Shown: one piece after another, positions 11,018 to 20,863 of the stretch | Layout: each line of letters starts with the position of its first letter | Numbering within the stretch: the first letter of the stretch is position 1 | NCBI RefSeq assembly: GCF_017114915.1 | Contig: NZ_JAAUOE010000002.1 | Location: 62,001 to 126,000 of the forward strand | DNA from: Pseudomonas frederiksbergensis | GTDB taxonomy: Bacteria > Pseudomonadota > Gammaproteobacteria > Pseudomonadales > Pseudomonadaceae | Direction of reading: 5' to 3' | DNA: 64,000 nt | Program-made: the position numbers and the translations under genes | The notes under the pieces: generated by a model | Seen by the model: only the letters and a program-made list of their open reading frames with translations | What the model was told of the DNA's origin: nothing | Databases searched by the model: none

Positions 11018-12754
11018 ATGAAAGACACCATTCGCCAGCTGATCCAACAAGCCATCACCCAACTCGTCAACGAAGGTGTGTTGCCTGAAGGCCTGTCGCC
11101 GGCGATCCAGGTGGAAAACTCTCGCGACAAGAAAAACGGCGACTTCGCCAGCAACATCGCCATGATGCTGGCAAAGCCGGCCGGCATGAAACCCCGCGAC
11201 CTGGCCGAGAAAATCATCGCCGCGCTGCCGGCTGACGAAAACGTCAGCAAGACCGAAATCGCAGGTCCCGGCTTCCTGAACTTCTTCCAGAACACTCAAG
11301 CCCTGGCGACCCGCCTGGACGCGGCCCTGGCCGACGAACACATCGGCGTGCGCAAGGCCGGTCCGGCGCAGCGCACCGTGGTCGACCTGTCGGCGCCGAA
11401 CCTGGCCAAAGAGATGCACGTCGGCCACTTGCGTTCGACCATCATCGGCGACGGCGTGGCCCGGGTTCTGGAATTCCTCGGCGATACCGTGATTCGTCAG
11501 AACCACGTCGGCGACTGGGGCACCCAGTTCGGCATGCTGATGGCTTATCTGCAGGAAAACCCGATTACCAGCGACGAGCTGTCGGACCTGGAAAACTTCT
11601 ACCGTGCCGCCAAGCAGCGTTTCGACGAATCCGAAGAGTTCGCCGATCGCGCCCGTGGCCTGGTGGTCAAGCTGCAAGCCGGCGATCCGGACTGCCTGGC
11701 GCTGTGGACCAAGTTCAAGGACATCTCGCTGTCCCATTGCCAGAAAATCTACGAACTGCTGAACGTCAAACTGACCATGGCCGACGTGATGGGCGAAAGC
11801 GCCTATAACGACGACCTGATCAACGTGGTCAACGACCTCAAGGCCAAGGGCATGCTGGTCGAGAGCAACGGCGCTCAATGCGTGTTCCTCGACGAATTCA
11901 AGAACGCCGAGGGCGAGCCGCTGCCGGTGATCATCGTCAAGGCCGACGGCGGCTACCTCTACGCCACCACTGACCTGGCGGCCGTGCGCTACCGCAGCGG
12001 CGTGCTGAAAGCCGATCGCGCGTTGTACTTTGTCGACCAGCGCCAGGCCCTGCACTTCCAGCAAGTATTCCAGGTCGCGCGACTGGCCGGCTTCGTGACC
12101 CATCCGATGGAAATGGAACACATGGGCTTCGGCACCATGAACGGCGCCGATGGCCGTCCGTTCAAGACCCGTGACGGCGGCACCGTGAAGCTGATCGATC
12201 TGCTGACCGAAGCCCAGGAGCGCGCCTATGCGCTGGTGAAGGAGAAGAACCCGGAGCTGGCCGAAGACGAGTTGCGCAACATTGCCAAGGTCGTGGGCAT
12301 CGGCGCGGTGAAGTACGCCGACCTGTCCAAGCACCGCACCAGCGACTACAGCTTCAACTTCGACCTGATGCTGAACTTCGAAGGCAACACCGCGCCGTAC
12401 CTGCTGTACGCCTACACCCGGGTGGCCGGCGTGTTCCGCAAACTCGGCAAGGACTTCAGCGAAGTCGAAGGGCAAATCGTCCTCGAAGCGTCGCACGAAC
12501 ATGAGCTGGCGGCGAAACTGGCGCAGTTCGGCGAAATCCTCAATAACGTGTCTGACAAAGGCACGCCGCACATCCTCTGCACCTACCTGTACGATGTGGC
12601 CGGCCTGTTTTCCAGTTTCTACGAGAACTGCCCGATCCTCGCTGCCAACACCCCGGCGCAAATGCAGAGCCGCCTGCGCCTTGCCGCACTGACCGGCCGC
12701 ACTCTCAAGCAAGGCCTGGAACTCTTGGGTCTGGAAACTCTGGAGCGCATGTAA
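11018..12754 (+). CDS. argS: Arginyl-tRNA synthetase
   Basis: A class I aminoacyl-tRNA synthetase that charges tRNA-Arg. The 578-residue product has the N-terminal Add-1 domain ([13 protein letters not shown]...), the HIGH-type signature HVGH in [14 protein letters not shown], the catalytic Rossmann region, and the C-terminal DALR anticodon-binding domain. As in most ArgRS there is no canonical KMSK. A longer frame extends 67 codons upstream, but the ATG at 11018 with AGAGAAG before it gives the conserved start. A TATAGT at 10924-10929 could be a -10 box, without a good -35. Confidence 0.96.
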   Translation: MKDTIRQLIQQAITQLVNEGVLPEGLSPAIQVENSRDKKNGDFASNIAMMLAKPAGMKPRDLAEKIIAALPADENVSKTEIAGPGFLNFFQNTQALATRLDAALADEHIGVRKAGPAQRTVVDLSAPNLAKEMHVGHLRSTIIGDGVARVLEFLGDTVIRQNHVGDWGTQFGMLMAYLQENPITSDELSDLENFYRAAKQRFDESEEFADRARGLVVKLQAGDPDCLALWTKFKDISLSHCQKIYELLNVKLTMADVMGESAYNDDLINVVNDLKAKGMLVESNGAQCVFLDEFKNAEGEPLPVIIVKADGGYLYATTDLAAVRYRSGVLKADRALYFVDQRQALHFQQVFQVARLAGFVTHPMEMEHMGFGTMNGADGRPFKTRDGGTVKLIDLLTEAQERAYALVKEKNPELAEDELRNIAKVVGIGAVKYADLSKHRTSDYSFNFDLMLNFEGNTAPYLLYAYTRVAGVFRKLGKDFSEVEGQIVLEASHEHELAAKLAQFGEILNNVSDKGTPHILCTYLYDVAGLFSSFYENCPILAANTPAQMQSRLRLAALTGRTLKQGLELLGLETLERM

Positions 12755-12755
12755 G

Positions 12756-13463
12756 TTGGCTGCCAAGAAAAAACCTGCACCCAAGCGTGGCGCCAGCCGA
12801 TACCAAGCTCCTGCAAAGCAACCGATCCCGGGCTGGCTGTGGATGGCCATCGGCCTGACGGTCGGCGCGTTCATTGTGTTCCTGATGAAGCTGGAGCCGG
12901 GCAAGGGCAGCGACAGCGTCAAGCGCGAGAAGATCGAGCAGCAGAAAGCCACCAAGATCGCCGAGGCCAACAAAACCCCGCCGAGCCCGACGCAACCCGT
13001 AAAGCCGAAGTACGACTTCTACACCTTGCTGCCGGAATCGGAAGTCATCGTGCCGCCGGATGCGGTGCCGGAGAAAACCCTGCCGACGCCGCAAGTGCCG
13101 GCCGTACCGACCACGCCAGTGACGCCTGCGGAAGCGGCGAAGATCGACACCGCCCGGGCTCAGGCGGCATTGGCTGGCATCACCCCGCCGCCAGCGCCAC
13201 CGGTGGCAAAAGCGGCGCCGGTGACCAAGTTCTTCCTACAGGCAGGCTCGTTCCGCAAGGAAGCCGATGCCGACAAGGTGCGTGCGCAGATCATCCTGCT
13301 GGGGCAGGCCGTGTCGGTTGAATCCGGCACCGTGAAGGACGAGACCTGGTATCGGGTGCTGGTCGGCCCGTTCAGCAACCGCGAACAACTGACCACCGCC
13401 CAGAAACAACTGGCCGGCAGCGGTTTCAGCAACCTGTTGTTACAACAACGTCAGAGCCGCTGA
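12756..13463 (+). CDS. SPOR-domain inner-membrane protein (FtsN-like)
   Basis: A bitopic membrane protein with a C-terminal SPOR domain, which in this family binds denuded septal glycan. The 235 residues comprise a basic cytoplasmic tail (AAKKKPAPKRG), one membrane helix (about 25-44), a long proline/alanine-rich periplasmic linker (about 65-150), and the SPOR domain (FFLQAGSFRKEADADKVRAQ to the end). It starts with TTG one base after the argS stop, so it is translationally coupled to argS. It resembles the FtsN-like protein found behind argS in pseudomonads, but the size and weak N-terminus leave the name FtsN open. Confidence 0.85.
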   Translation: MAAKKKPAPKRGASRYQAPAKQPIPGWLWMAIGLTVGAFIVFLMKLEPGKGSDSVKREKIEQQKATKIAEANKTPPSPTQPVKPKYDFYTLLPESEVIVPPDAVPEKTLPTPQVPAVPTTPVTPAEAAKIDTARAQAALAGITPPPAPPVAKAAPVTKFFLQAGSFRKEADADKVRAQIILLGQAVSVESGTVKDETWYRVLVGPFSNREQLTTAQKQLAGSGFSNLLLQQRQSR

Positions 13464-13487
13464 TTCCCGTCAGGGACACCGCATCTG

Positions 13488-13598
13488 ATCGCTCCCACGC
13501 TCTGCGTGGGAACGCCTCAAGGGACGCTCCGCGTTCCGGCGCCGCAAGGGACGCAGAGCGTCCCGGGCTGCAATCCCACGCGGAACGTGGGAACGATC
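13488..13598. repeat. Double-hairpin palindromic repeat, copy 2
   Basis: 111 bp between the SPOR gene and the hslV promoter. Left arm CCCACGCTCTGCGTGGG; right arm CCCACGCGGAACGTGGG, so the right hairpin carries substitutions. Only 38 bp separate it from the heat-shock-type promoter. Confidence 0.9.
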
Positions 13599-13636
13599 AT
13601 CTGTCAGGCACCGCTCGTCCCTTCTCCCGTCCTACA

Positions 13637-13664
13637 GTTGAAAAACGCTCCACCACCCCCATAT
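13637..13664 (+). promoter_or_regulatory. Sigma32 (heat-shock) promoter of hslVU
   Basis: GTTGAAA, 13 nt, then CCCCATAT. This matches the RpoH consensus CTTGAAA-N(11-16)-CCCCATNT at 6 of 7 and 7 of 7 fixed positions. It lies 46 nt before the hslV start, which fits known heat-shock control of this protease operon. Confidence 0.85.
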
Positions 13665-13709
13665 GAGTGGGCATAAGGCATTTTCGCCCCGCTGCGTGGA
13701 GACTCTCCC

Positions 13710-14240
13710 TTGACCACCATCGTTTCAGTTCGCCGCCACGGCAAAGTCGTCATGGGCGGCGACGGCCAGGTTTCGCTCGGCAATACCGTGATGAAAGGCA
13801 ACGCGAAGAAAGTTCGCCGCCTCTATCACGGCCAGGTTATCGCCGGTTTTGCCGGGGCTACCGCTGACGCCTTCACCCTCTTCGAGCGTTTCGAAGGCCA
13901 GCTCGAGAAACATCAGGGTCACCTGGTTCGCGCCGCCGTCGAACTCGCCAAGGAATGGCGCACCGACCGCTCCCTCAGCCGCCTCGAAGCCATGCTTGCG
14001 GTCGCCAACAAAGATGCCTCCCTGATCATCACCGGTAACGGTGACGTGGTTGAGCCCGAAGAAGGCCTGATCGCCATGGGTTCCGGCGGTGGCTACGCCC
14101 AGGCGGCGGCCAGCGCGCTGTTGAAAAAGACCGACCTGTCGGCCCGGGAAATCGTCGAAACCGCTTTGGGCATCGCTGGCGACATCTGCGTGTTCACCAA
14201 CCACAACATCACCATCGAGGAGCAGGATCTCGCTGAGTAA
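13710..14240 (+). CDS. hslV: ATP-dependent protease peptidase subunit HslV
   Basis: HslV (ClpQ) forms the proteolytic double hexamer of the HslUV protease. After removal of the initiator residue the second residue, Thr, becomes the catalytic N-terminal nucleophile (TTIVSVRR). Further proteasome-beta features are [14 protein letters not shown] and [13 protein letters not shown]. The 176-residue length is typical. The start is TTG at 13710; it must be this codon because Thr has to be exposed at the N-terminus. hslU follows after 48 nt. Confidence 0.97.
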   Translation: MTTIVSVRRHGKVVMGGDGQVSLGNTVMKGNAKKVRRLYHGQVIAGFAGATADAFTLFERFEGQLEKHQGHLVRAAVELAKEWRTDRSLSRLEAMLAVANKDASLIITGNGDVVEPEEGLIAMGSGGGYAQAAASALLKKTDLSAREIVETALGIAGDICVFTNHNITIEEQDLAE

Positions 14241-14288
14241 GCTGTGTTGGCCATCGCGCCACGGCTTACTTTTGCTTGAGGACCGCCA

Positions 14289-15635
14289 ATGACTATGCCC
14301 ATGACCCCCCGTGAAATCGTCCACGAACTCAATCGCCATATCATCGGCCAGGACGATGCCAAACGCGCCGTCGCCATCGCCTTGCGCAACCGCTGGCGCC
14401 GGATGCAGCTGCCAGAAGAGCTGCGCGTCGAAGTCACCCCCAAGAACATCCTGATGATCGGCCCGACCGGTGTCGGCAAAACCGAGATCGCCCGTCGCCT
14501 GGCCAAACTCGCCAACGCGCCGTTCATCAAAGTCGAAGCGACCAAATTCACCGAAGTGGGTTATGTCGGCCGCGACGTCGAGTCGATCATTCGTGATCTG
14601 GCCGACGCGGCGATCAAGCTGCTGCGCGAACAGGAAATGACCAAGGTTCGTCACCGCGCCGAAGACGCCGCCGAAGAACGCATCCTCGACGCCTTGCTGC
14701 CACCGGCACGCATGGGCTTCAGCAACGAAGACGCCGCACCGGCCCAGGACTCCAACACCCGTCAGCTGTTCCGCAAACGCCTGCGTGAAGGTCAGCTGGA
14801 TGACAAGGAGATCGAAATCGAAGTGGCCGAAATCACCGGCGTCGATATCTCCGCGCCACCGGGCATGGAAGAAATGACCAACCAGTTGCAGAGCCTGTTC
14901 GCCAACATGGGCAAGGGCAAGCGAAAAAGCCGCAAGATCAAGGTCAAGGAAGCGCTGAAACTGGTGCGCGACGAAGAAGCCAGCCGCCTGGTCAACGATG
15001 AAGAATTGAAAGCCAAGGCGCTGGAAGCGGTCGAACAAAACGGCATCGTGTTCATCGACGAGATCGACAAGGTCGCCAAGCGCGGCAATTCCGGTGGCGT
15101 CGACGTGTCCCGCGAAGGCGTGCAACGCGATCTGCTGCCGCTGATCGAAGGCTGCACCGTCAACACCAAACTGGGCATGGTCAAGACCGACCACATCCTG
15201 TTCATCGCTTCCGGTGCGTTCCACCTGAGCAAGCCGAGCGATCTGGTGCCGGAGCTGCAAGGCCGTCTGCCGATTCGGGTCGAACTCAAGGCCCTGAGCC
15301 CGGAAGATTTCGAACGCATCCTCAGTGAGCCGCATGCATCGCTCACCGAGCAGTATTGCGCGCTGCTGAAAACCGAAGGGCTGCTCATCGAGTTCCAGCC
15401 GGACGGCATCAAGCGTATTGCCGAGATTGCCTGGCAGGTCAACGAGAAGACCGAGAACATCGGTGCCCGTCGCCTGCACACCTTGCTCGAGCGTCTGCTC
15501 GAAGAGGTGTCGTTCAGCGCCGGTGACCTGGCCAGTACCCACGAGGAAAAGCCGATCCTGATCGATGCCGATTACGTCAACAGCCACTTGGGCGAATTGG
15601 CGCAGAACGAAGACCTGTCGCGCTATATTCTGTAA
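14289..15635 (+). CDS. hslU: ATP-dependent protease ATPase subunit HslU
   Basis: HslU (ClpY) is the AAA+ unfoldase that feeds substrates to HslV. The 448-residue protein shows Walker [10 protein letters not shown] (near residue 57), the pore motif GYVGRD, the inserted I-domain (about 110-240), Walker [11 protein letters not shown] (near 252), and a C-terminal tail ending in SRYIL that docks into HslV to activate it. The ATG at 14289 follows TTGAGGACC. Confidence 0.97.
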   Translation: MTMPMTPREIVHELNRHIIGQDDAKRAVAIALRNRWRRMQLPEELRVEVTPKNILMIGPTGVGKTEIARRLAKLANAPFIKVEATKFTEVGYVGRDVESIIRDLADAAIKLLREQEMTKVRHRAEDAAEERILDALLPPARMGFSNEDAAPAQDSNTRQLFRKRLREGQLDDKEIEIEVAEITGVDISAPPGMEEMTNQLQSLFANMGKGKRKSRKIKVKEALKLVRDEEASRLVNDEELKAKALEAVEQNGIVFIDEIDKVAKRGNSGGVDVSREGVQRDLLPLIEGCTVNTKLGMVKTDHILFIASGAFHLSKPSDLVPELQGRLPIRVELKALSPEDFERILSEPHASLTEQYCALLKTEGLLIEFQPDGIKRIAEIAWQVNEKTENIGARRLHTLLERLLEEVSFSAGDLASTHEEKPILIDADYVNSHLGELAQNEDLSRYIL

Positions 15636-15637
15636 GC

Positions 15638-15700
15638 CTCAAGTTGCAAGCTACAAGCGTCAAGCTGATAGAGTTAAGCTTGCAGCTTGTAGCTTGCCGC
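15638..15700. repeat. Inverted repeat behind hslU
   Basis: GCAAGCTACAAGC at 15646-15658 and its exact complement at 15685-15697, around a 26-nt loop that itself holds AAGCTGATAGAGTTAAGCT. There is no U-tract, so it is a transcript hairpin or small repeat rather than a clear terminator. It sits 2 bp after the hslU stop. Confidence 0.7.
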
Positions 15701-15715
15701 CCAAGGCCATTTTCT

Positions 15716-16087
15716 ATGCTTCCCACCGATATAAAGCTGCACAAAGCCTCCAAAACCCTGACGCTCAAATACGCGTCCGGCGAGGAGTATCACCTCCCCG
15801 CCGAGTTCCTTCGCGTGCACTCTCCTTCCGCCGAGGTCCAGGGCCACGGCAAACCTATCCTGCAATTTGGCAAGATCGGCGTCGGCCTGAGCAAGGTCGA
15901 ACCGGCCGGTCAGTACGCACTGAAATTGACCTTCGACGACGGCCACGACAGCGGCCTGTTCACTTGGGAGTATCTGTACCAGCTGGCGGTGCGCCGAGAG
16001 GATCTGTGGAACGATTATCTTGCAGAGCTCAAAGCAGCTGGAAAGACCCGTGATCCGAATGAGTCGGTCGTCAAGCTGATGCTCTAA
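15716..16087 (+). CDS. DUF971 domain protein (GBBH-like N-terminal fold)
   Basis: A 123-residue protein consisting of one DUF971 domain, the fold also found at the N-terminus of gamma-butyrobetaine hydroxylase. Visible signatures are LTLKYASGEEYHLPAEFLRVHSPS, a central VEPAGQYALKLTFDDGHDSGLFTWEYLY, and a helical tail. The ATG at 15716 is chosen because upstream codons fall in the inverted repeat. In Pseudomonas the gene commonly sits between hslU and phaC1. Function is not established; a role in iron-sulfur or thiol metabolism has been proposed for relatives. Confidence 0.85.
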   Translation: MLPTDIKLHKASKTLTLKYASGEEYHLPAEFLRVHSPSAEVQGHGKPILQFGKIGVGLSKVEPAGQYALKLTFDDGHDSGLFTWEYLYQLAVRREDLWNDYLAELKAAGKTRDPNESVVKLML

Positions 16088-16204
16088 ATCAGGACTCTGG
16101 CTCTTTAGAGGGCATTTTCTAATTCCATCTGTTTGAATGCTTGGCTGCGGAGTCAACGACTGGCCCGCTTGCGAAAAAAATTAAACTCGGGTAACCAATG
16201 GAGC

Positions 16205-16220
16205 TGGCAGGTTCCGTGCA
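16205..16220 (+). promoter_or_regulatory. Sigma54-type promoter of phaC1
   Basis: TGGCAGGTTCCGTGCA has GG and GC exactly 10 nt apart and matches TGGCACG-N4-TTGCA at most fixed positions. The predicted start near 16232 gives a leader of about 92 nt. A sigma54 promoter before phaC1 is known in P. aeruginosa; here it is read by eye. Confidence 0.6.
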
Positions 16221-16323
16221 GTGCTCTCTGAACTAAACAGTCACCCGAGCAGTAGTACCTGGCGCGCTGTGTGACTACACAGCTGGACTCAGGTACTCGT
16301 CTCAGGACAATGGAGCGTCGTAG

Positions 16324-18003
16324 ATGAGTAACAAGCAAAACGATGACCTGAAATTCCAGGCTTCGGAAAATACCTTGGGGCTGAATCCCGTCGTTGGACT
16401 GCGTAGAAAAGATCTACTGGGCTCTGCTCGAATGGTGCTGACCCAGGCCATCAGACAACCCATTCACAGTGCCAGGCATGTCGCCCATTTCGGCATCGAA
16501 CTCAAGAACGTGCTGTTCGGAAAATCCGAGCTTGAGCCGCAAAGCGATGACCGTCGCTTCCTCGACCCGGCCTGGAGTCAGAACCCTCTCTACAAACGCT
16601 ATCTGCAAACTTATCTGGCGTGGCGCAAGGAGCTCCACACGTGGATCGATAAGAGCAACCTCTCGCCCAAGGACGTCGCTCGCGGGCATTTCGTGATCAA
16701 CCTCATGACCGAGGCCATGGCTCCGACCAACACGGCAGCCAACCCGGCGGCGGTCAAACGCTTCTTCGAAACCGGCGGCAAAAGCCTGCTCGACGGCCTC
16801 TCCCATCTGGCCAAGGATCTGATCCACAACGGCGGCATGCCGAGTCAGGTCAACATGGGCGCGTTCGAAGTCGGCAAGAGCCTGGGCGTGACCGAAGGCG
16901 CGGTGGTCTTTCGCAACGACGTCCTGGAGCTGATCCAGTACAAGCCGATCACCGAGCAAGTGCATGAACGCCCTCTGCTGGTGGTGCCGCCGCAAATCAA
17001 CAAGTTCTATGTTTTCGACCTGAGCCCGGACAAGAGCCTGGCGCGCTTCTGCCTGCGCAACAACATGCAGACGTTCATCGTCAGCTGGCGCAACCCTACC
17101 AAGGAGCAGCGCGAGTGGGGTCTGTCGACCTACATCGAAGCACTCAAGGAAGCGGTCGACGTGGTCACCGCGATCACCGGCAGCAAAGACGTGAACATGC
17201 TCGGCGCCTGCTCCGGCGGCATCACCTGCACCGCTCTGCTGGGCCACTACGCAGCGATCGGCGAGAACAAGGTCAACGCCCTCACGCTGCTGGTCAGCGT
17301 GCTGGACACCACCCTCGACAGCGATGTGGCCCTGTTCGTCGACGAGCAGACCCTCGAAGCCGCCAAGCGTCACTCCTACCAGGCCGGGGTGCTGGAGGGC
17401 CGCGACATGGCGAAAGTCTTCGCCTGGATGCGCCCCAACGACCTGATCTGGAACTACTGGGTCAACAACTACCTGCTGGGCAACGAGCCACCGGTTTTCG
17501 ACATTCTGTTCTGGAACAACGACACCACTCGCTTGCCGGCGGCGTTCCACGGCGACCTGATCGAGATGTTCAAAAACAACCCACTGACCCGTCCTGACGC
17601 ACTGGAAGTGTGCGGTACACCGATCGACCTGAAAAAGGTGACCGCCGACATCTTTTCCCTGGCCGGCACCAACGATCACATCACCCCGTGGAAGTCCTGC
17701 TACAAATCCGCGCAGCTGTTCGGTGGCAAGGTCGAGTTCGTGCTGTCCAGCAGCGGACATATCCAGAGCATTCTGAACCCACCGGGCAATCCGAAAGCGC
17801 GCTACATGACCAGCACCGACATGCCGGTCAAAGCCGAGGACTGGATGGAAAACTCCACCAAGCACACCGACTCCTGGTGGCTGCATTGGCAGGCGTGGCA
17901 GGCCGAGCGCTCGGGCAAACTGAAGAAGTCCCCCGCCCACCTTGGCAACAAGGCCTATCCCGCGGGAGAAGCGTCGCCAGGCACTTATGTGCATGAGCGT
18001 TGA
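16324..18003 (+). CDS. phaC1: Class II PHA synthase 1
   Basis: PhaC1 polymerises (R)-3-hydroxyacyl-CoA of medium chain length into PHA on the granule surface. The 559-residue protein has the N-terminal PhaC domain and an alpha/beta-hydrolase core. The lipase-like box GACSGG places the nucleophile at Cys296; the acid lies in LAGTNDHITPW and the histidine in SSSGHIQSIL, as in other class II synthases. The ATG is preceded by GGAG. Codons 2-6 (AGTAACAAGCAAAAC) partly resemble the A-rich Hfq/Crc target known in P. putida phaC1, with one mismatch. It is first in phaC1-phaZ-phaC2-phaD. Confidence 0.97.
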   Translation: MSNKQNDDLKFQASENTLGLNPVVGLRRKDLLGSARMVLTQAIRQPIHSARHVAHFGIELKNVLFGKSELEPQSDDRRFLDPAWSQNPLYKRYLQTYLAWRKELHTWIDKSNLSPKDVARGHFVINLMTEAMAPTNTAANPAAVKRFFETGGKSLLDGLSHLAKDLIHNGGMPSQVNMGAFEVGKSLGVTEGAVVFRNDVLELIQYKPITEQVHERPLLVVPPQINKFYVFDLSPDKSLARFCLRNNMQTFIVSWRNPTKEQREWGLSTYIEALKEAVDVVTAITGSKDVNMLGACSGGITCTALLGHYAAIGENKVNALTLLVSVLDTTLDSDVALFVDEQTLEAAKRHSYQAGVLEGRDMAKVFAWMRPNDLIWNYWVNNYLLGNEPPVFDILFWNNDTTRLPAAFHGDLIEMFKNNPLTRPDALEVCGTPIDLKKVTADIFSLAGTNDHITPWKSCYKSAQLFGGKVEFVLSSSGHIQSILNPPGNPKARYMTSTDMPVKAEDWMENSTKHTDSWWLHWQAWQAERSGKLKKSPAHLGNKAYPAGEASPGTYVHER

Positions 18004-18137
18004 GCTGCAAGTAACTCGCAGTCCGCGGTGCCGGGAGGCGCCGCGATCTCTATCAATCACCCTCGAGGCCAACCTCGAACATTCTGCGACGGCCCGGGAT
18101 GGCCCGATCAGCGTTTAAAACCTACAGGGCTCCGTGC

Positions 18138-18992
18138 ATGCCGCAACCGTTCGTCTTTCGTACCGTCAACCTGGATGGCCAGACCCTGCGCACCGCGGTA
18201 CGCCCCGGCAAGCCTCACTTGACGCCCTTGCTGATTTTCAACGGTATCGGCGCCAACCTGGAGCTGATATTTCCGTTCGTCCAGGCGCTGGATCCGGACC
18301 TGGAAGTCATCGCCTTCGACGTACCCGGTGTCGGCGGCTCATCGACGCCCAACCGGCCGTACCGCTTTTCGGGCCTGGCGAAACTGACGGCGCGAATGCT
18401 CGACTATCTCGATTACGGGCAGGTCAATGTGATCGGCGTGTCATGGGGTGGCGCGCTGGCGCAGCAGTTCGCCCATGACTATCCCGAGCGCTGCAAGAAG
18501 CTGGTGCTGGCGGCCACGGCGGCCGGCACCGTGATGGTTCCGGGCAAGCCGAAAGTGCTATGGATGATGGCCAGCCCACGGCGCTACATCCAGCCGTCCC
18601 ATGTGATTCGCATTGCGCCGATGATCTATGGAGGCTCGTTCCGTCGCGATCCGACCCTGGCGGCCAGTCACGCCGCGCGAGTTCGCTCGGCAGGCAAACT
18701 GGGCTACTACTGGCAGCTGTTCGCCGGGTTCGGCTGGACCAGCATTCACTGGCTGCACAAGATCCACCAGCCGACCCTGGTGCTGGCGGGCGACGACGAC
18801 CCACTGATCCCGTTGATCAATATGCGCATGCTGGCCTGGCGAATTCCCAATGCCCAACTGCACATCATCGACGACGGGCATCTGTTCTTGATTACCCGGG
18901 CCGAAGCGGTGGCACCGATCATCATGAAGTTTCTCGAGGAGGAACGTCAGCGGGCAGTGATGCATCCGCACCCGGCGCCATCGGGCGGTTGA
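18138..18992 (+). CDS. phaZ: Intracellular PHA depolymerase PhaZ
   Basis: PhaZ hydrolyses granule-bound medium-chain-length PHA to 3-hydroxy acids, allowing turnover with PhaC. The 284-residue alpha/beta hydrolase begins MPQPFVFRTVNLDGQ. It has the nucleophile Ser102 in GVSWGG, an acid in LAGDDDPLIP, and the histidine in IDDGHLF. The ATG at 18138 is preferred over an in-frame upstream ATG at 18099, because the family start is MPQP. It lies between the two synthase genes, the conserved order. Confidence 0.96.
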   Translation: MPQPFVFRTVNLDGQTLRTAVRPGKPHLTPLLIFNGIGANLELIFPFVQALDPDLEVIAFDVPGVGGSSTPNRPYRFSGLAKLTARMLDYLDYGQVNVIGVSWGGALAQQFAHDYPERCKKLVLAATAAGTVMVPGKPKVLWMMASPRRYIQPSHVIRIAPMIYGGSFRRDPTLAASHAARVRSAGKLGYYWQLFAGFGWTSIHWLHKIHQPTLVLAGDDDPLIPLINMRMLAWRIPNAQLHIIDDGHLFLITRAEAVAPIIMKFLEEERQRAVMHPHPAPSGG

Positions 18993-19121
18993 CCGGCCCC
19001 GGCTTTTGTTCATGAAAAGGGGTTGGCAGGACGCCGTGCCGCGCAACAACCCGCAACAACGTCTATGGTGTTCTGTTTCGGGGTGTTTGTTTTTGGCCTG
19101 ATGACGAAGGAGTGTTAAGTC

Positions 19122-20804
19122 ATGCGCGACAAACCAGCGAAGGGCGCTCTGCCCACTCCCGCTGCATTCATCAACGCACAGAATGCGGTGACCGGTCTGC
19201 GCGGCCGGGACCTGTTGTCGACCTTGCGCAGCCTGGCCACCCACGGCCTGCGCAATCCGGTGTACACGGCCCGGCATGCCTTGAAGCTGGGCGGCCAGTT
19301 GGGCCGCGTCCTGCTGGGTGAAACCCTGCACCCAATCAACCCGCAGGACAGTCGCTTTGCCGACCCGACGTGGAGCCTCAATCCTTTTTATCGCCGCAGT
19401 TTGCAGGCCTATCTGAGTTGGCAGAAAGAGATCAAGAACTGGATCGACGATAGCAACATGAGTCCGGACGATCGTGCCCGTGCCCACTTTGCCTTTGCCT
19501 TGATCAACGACGCCGTGGCGCCGTCCAACACCCTGCTCAATCCGCTGGCGATCAAGGAGATTTTCAACTCTGGCGGAAGCAGCCTGGTGCGGGGTATCGG
19601 CCATCTGCTCGACGACCTGTTGCACAACGACGGCCTGCCCAGACAAGTCACCAAGCAAGCGTTCGAGGTGGGCAAAACGGTCGCCACCACCACCGGCTCC
19701 GTGGTGTTTCGCAATGAGTTGCTGGAGCTGATCCAGTACAAGCCGATGAGCGAAAAGCAGTATTCCAAGCCGTTGCTGATCGTGCCGCCACAGATCAACA
19801 AGTTCTACATTTTCGACTTGAGCCCCAGCAACAGCTTCGTCCAGTTCGCCCTTAAAAACGGCTTGCAAACTTTCGTGATCAGCTGGCGCAATCCCGATGT
19901 GCGTCATCGCGAATGGGGGCTGTCGTCTTATGTCGAAGCCGCCGAAGAAGCGATGAATGTGTGCCGCGCGATCACCGGCGCTCGCGAGGTCAACCTGATG
20001 GGCGCCTGTGCCGGCGGGTTGACCATCGCCGCACTGCAAGGGCACTTGCAGGCCAAGCGGCAGCTGCGGCGGGTGTCCAGCGCGACCTACCTGGTCAGCC
20101 TGCTCGACAGTCAGATCGACAGCCCGGCCACCCTCTTCGCCGACGAGCAGACGCTGGAAGCGGCCAAGCGCCGCTCGTATCAGAAAGGCGTCCTGGAAGG
20201 TCGCGACATGGCCAGGGTTTTTGCCTGGATGCGCCCCAACGATTTGATCTGGAATTACTTCATCAATAACTACCTGCTGGGCAAGGAGCCACCGGCGTTC
20301 GACATCCTCTACTGGAACAATGACAACACGCGCCTGCCGGCAGCGTTTCATGGCGACCTGCTGGATTTCTTCAAGCACAACCCACTGAGTCATCCGGGTG
20401 GGTTGGAAGTATGCGGCACACCGATCGACCTGCAGAAAGTCACCGTCGACAGTTTCAGCGTGGCCGGCATGAATGATCACATCACTCCCTGGGATGCGGT
20501 GTATCGCTCGACCTTGCTGCTGGGTGGCGAGCGACGCTTCGTGCTGTCCAGCAGCGGTCATGTGCAGAGCATTCTCAATCCGCCCCACAATTCGAAAGCC
20601 AACTATGTCGAGAATCCGAAACTGAGCAGTGATCCGAGGGCCTGGTACTACGACGCCAAACGCGTCGACGGCAGTTGGTGGACGCAATGGCTGGGCTGGA
20701 TTCAGGAACGCTCCGGCGCACAACACGAGACCCGGATGACCCTCGGCAACCAGAACTATCCACCGATGGAGGCGGCACCCGGTACTTACGTGCGCGTGCG
20801 CTGA
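19122..20804 (+). CDS. phaC2: Class II PHA synthase 2
   Basis: The second medium-chain-length PHA synthase, 560 residues, clearly paralogous to PhaC1 across its whole length. It has GACAGG with nucleophile Cys296, the acid in VAGMNDHITPW and the histidine in SSSGHVQSIL. The alanine after the cysteine, where PhaC1 has serine, is a visible difference between the boxes. AAGGAG precedes the ATG. The family usually shows different substrate preference from PhaC1; this cannot be read from sequence here. Confidence 0.96.
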   Translation: MRDKPAKGALPTPAAFINAQNAVTGLRGRDLLSTLRSLATHGLRNPVYTARHALKLGGQLGRVLLGETLHPINPQDSRFADPTWSLNPFYRRSLQAYLSWQKEIKNWIDDSNMSPDDRARAHFAFALINDAVAPSNTLLNPLAIKEIFNSGGSSLVRGIGHLLDDLLHNDGLPRQVTKQAFEVGKTVATTTGSVVFRNELLELIQYKPMSEKQYSKPLLIVPPQINKFYIFDLSPSNSFVQFALKNGLQTFVISWRNPDVRHREWGLSSYVEAAEEAMNVCRAITGAREVNLMGACAGGLTIAALQGHLQAKRQLRRVSSATYLVSLLDSQIDSPATLFADEQTLEAAKRRSYQKGVLEGRDMARVFAWMRPNDLIWNYFINNYLLGKEPPAFDILYWNNDNTRLPAAFHGDLLDFFKHNPLSHPGGLEVCGTPIDLQKVTVDSFSVAGMNDHITPWDAVYRSTLLLGGERRFVLSSSGHVQSILNPPHNSKANYVENPKLSSDPRAWYYDAKRVDGSWWTQWLGWIQERSGAQHETRMTLGNQNYPPMEAAPGTYVRVR

Positions 20805-20863
20805 CGTTCAACGAACCACGGCCGCCAATGGCCGTGGCATGACTCGACCATTAAGAAGACTGG

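Noticed and set aside
10898..12973. 691-codon open frame opposite argS
   Set aside because: Low-complexity His/Val/Gln-rich translation typical of an antisense shadow; argS is certain.
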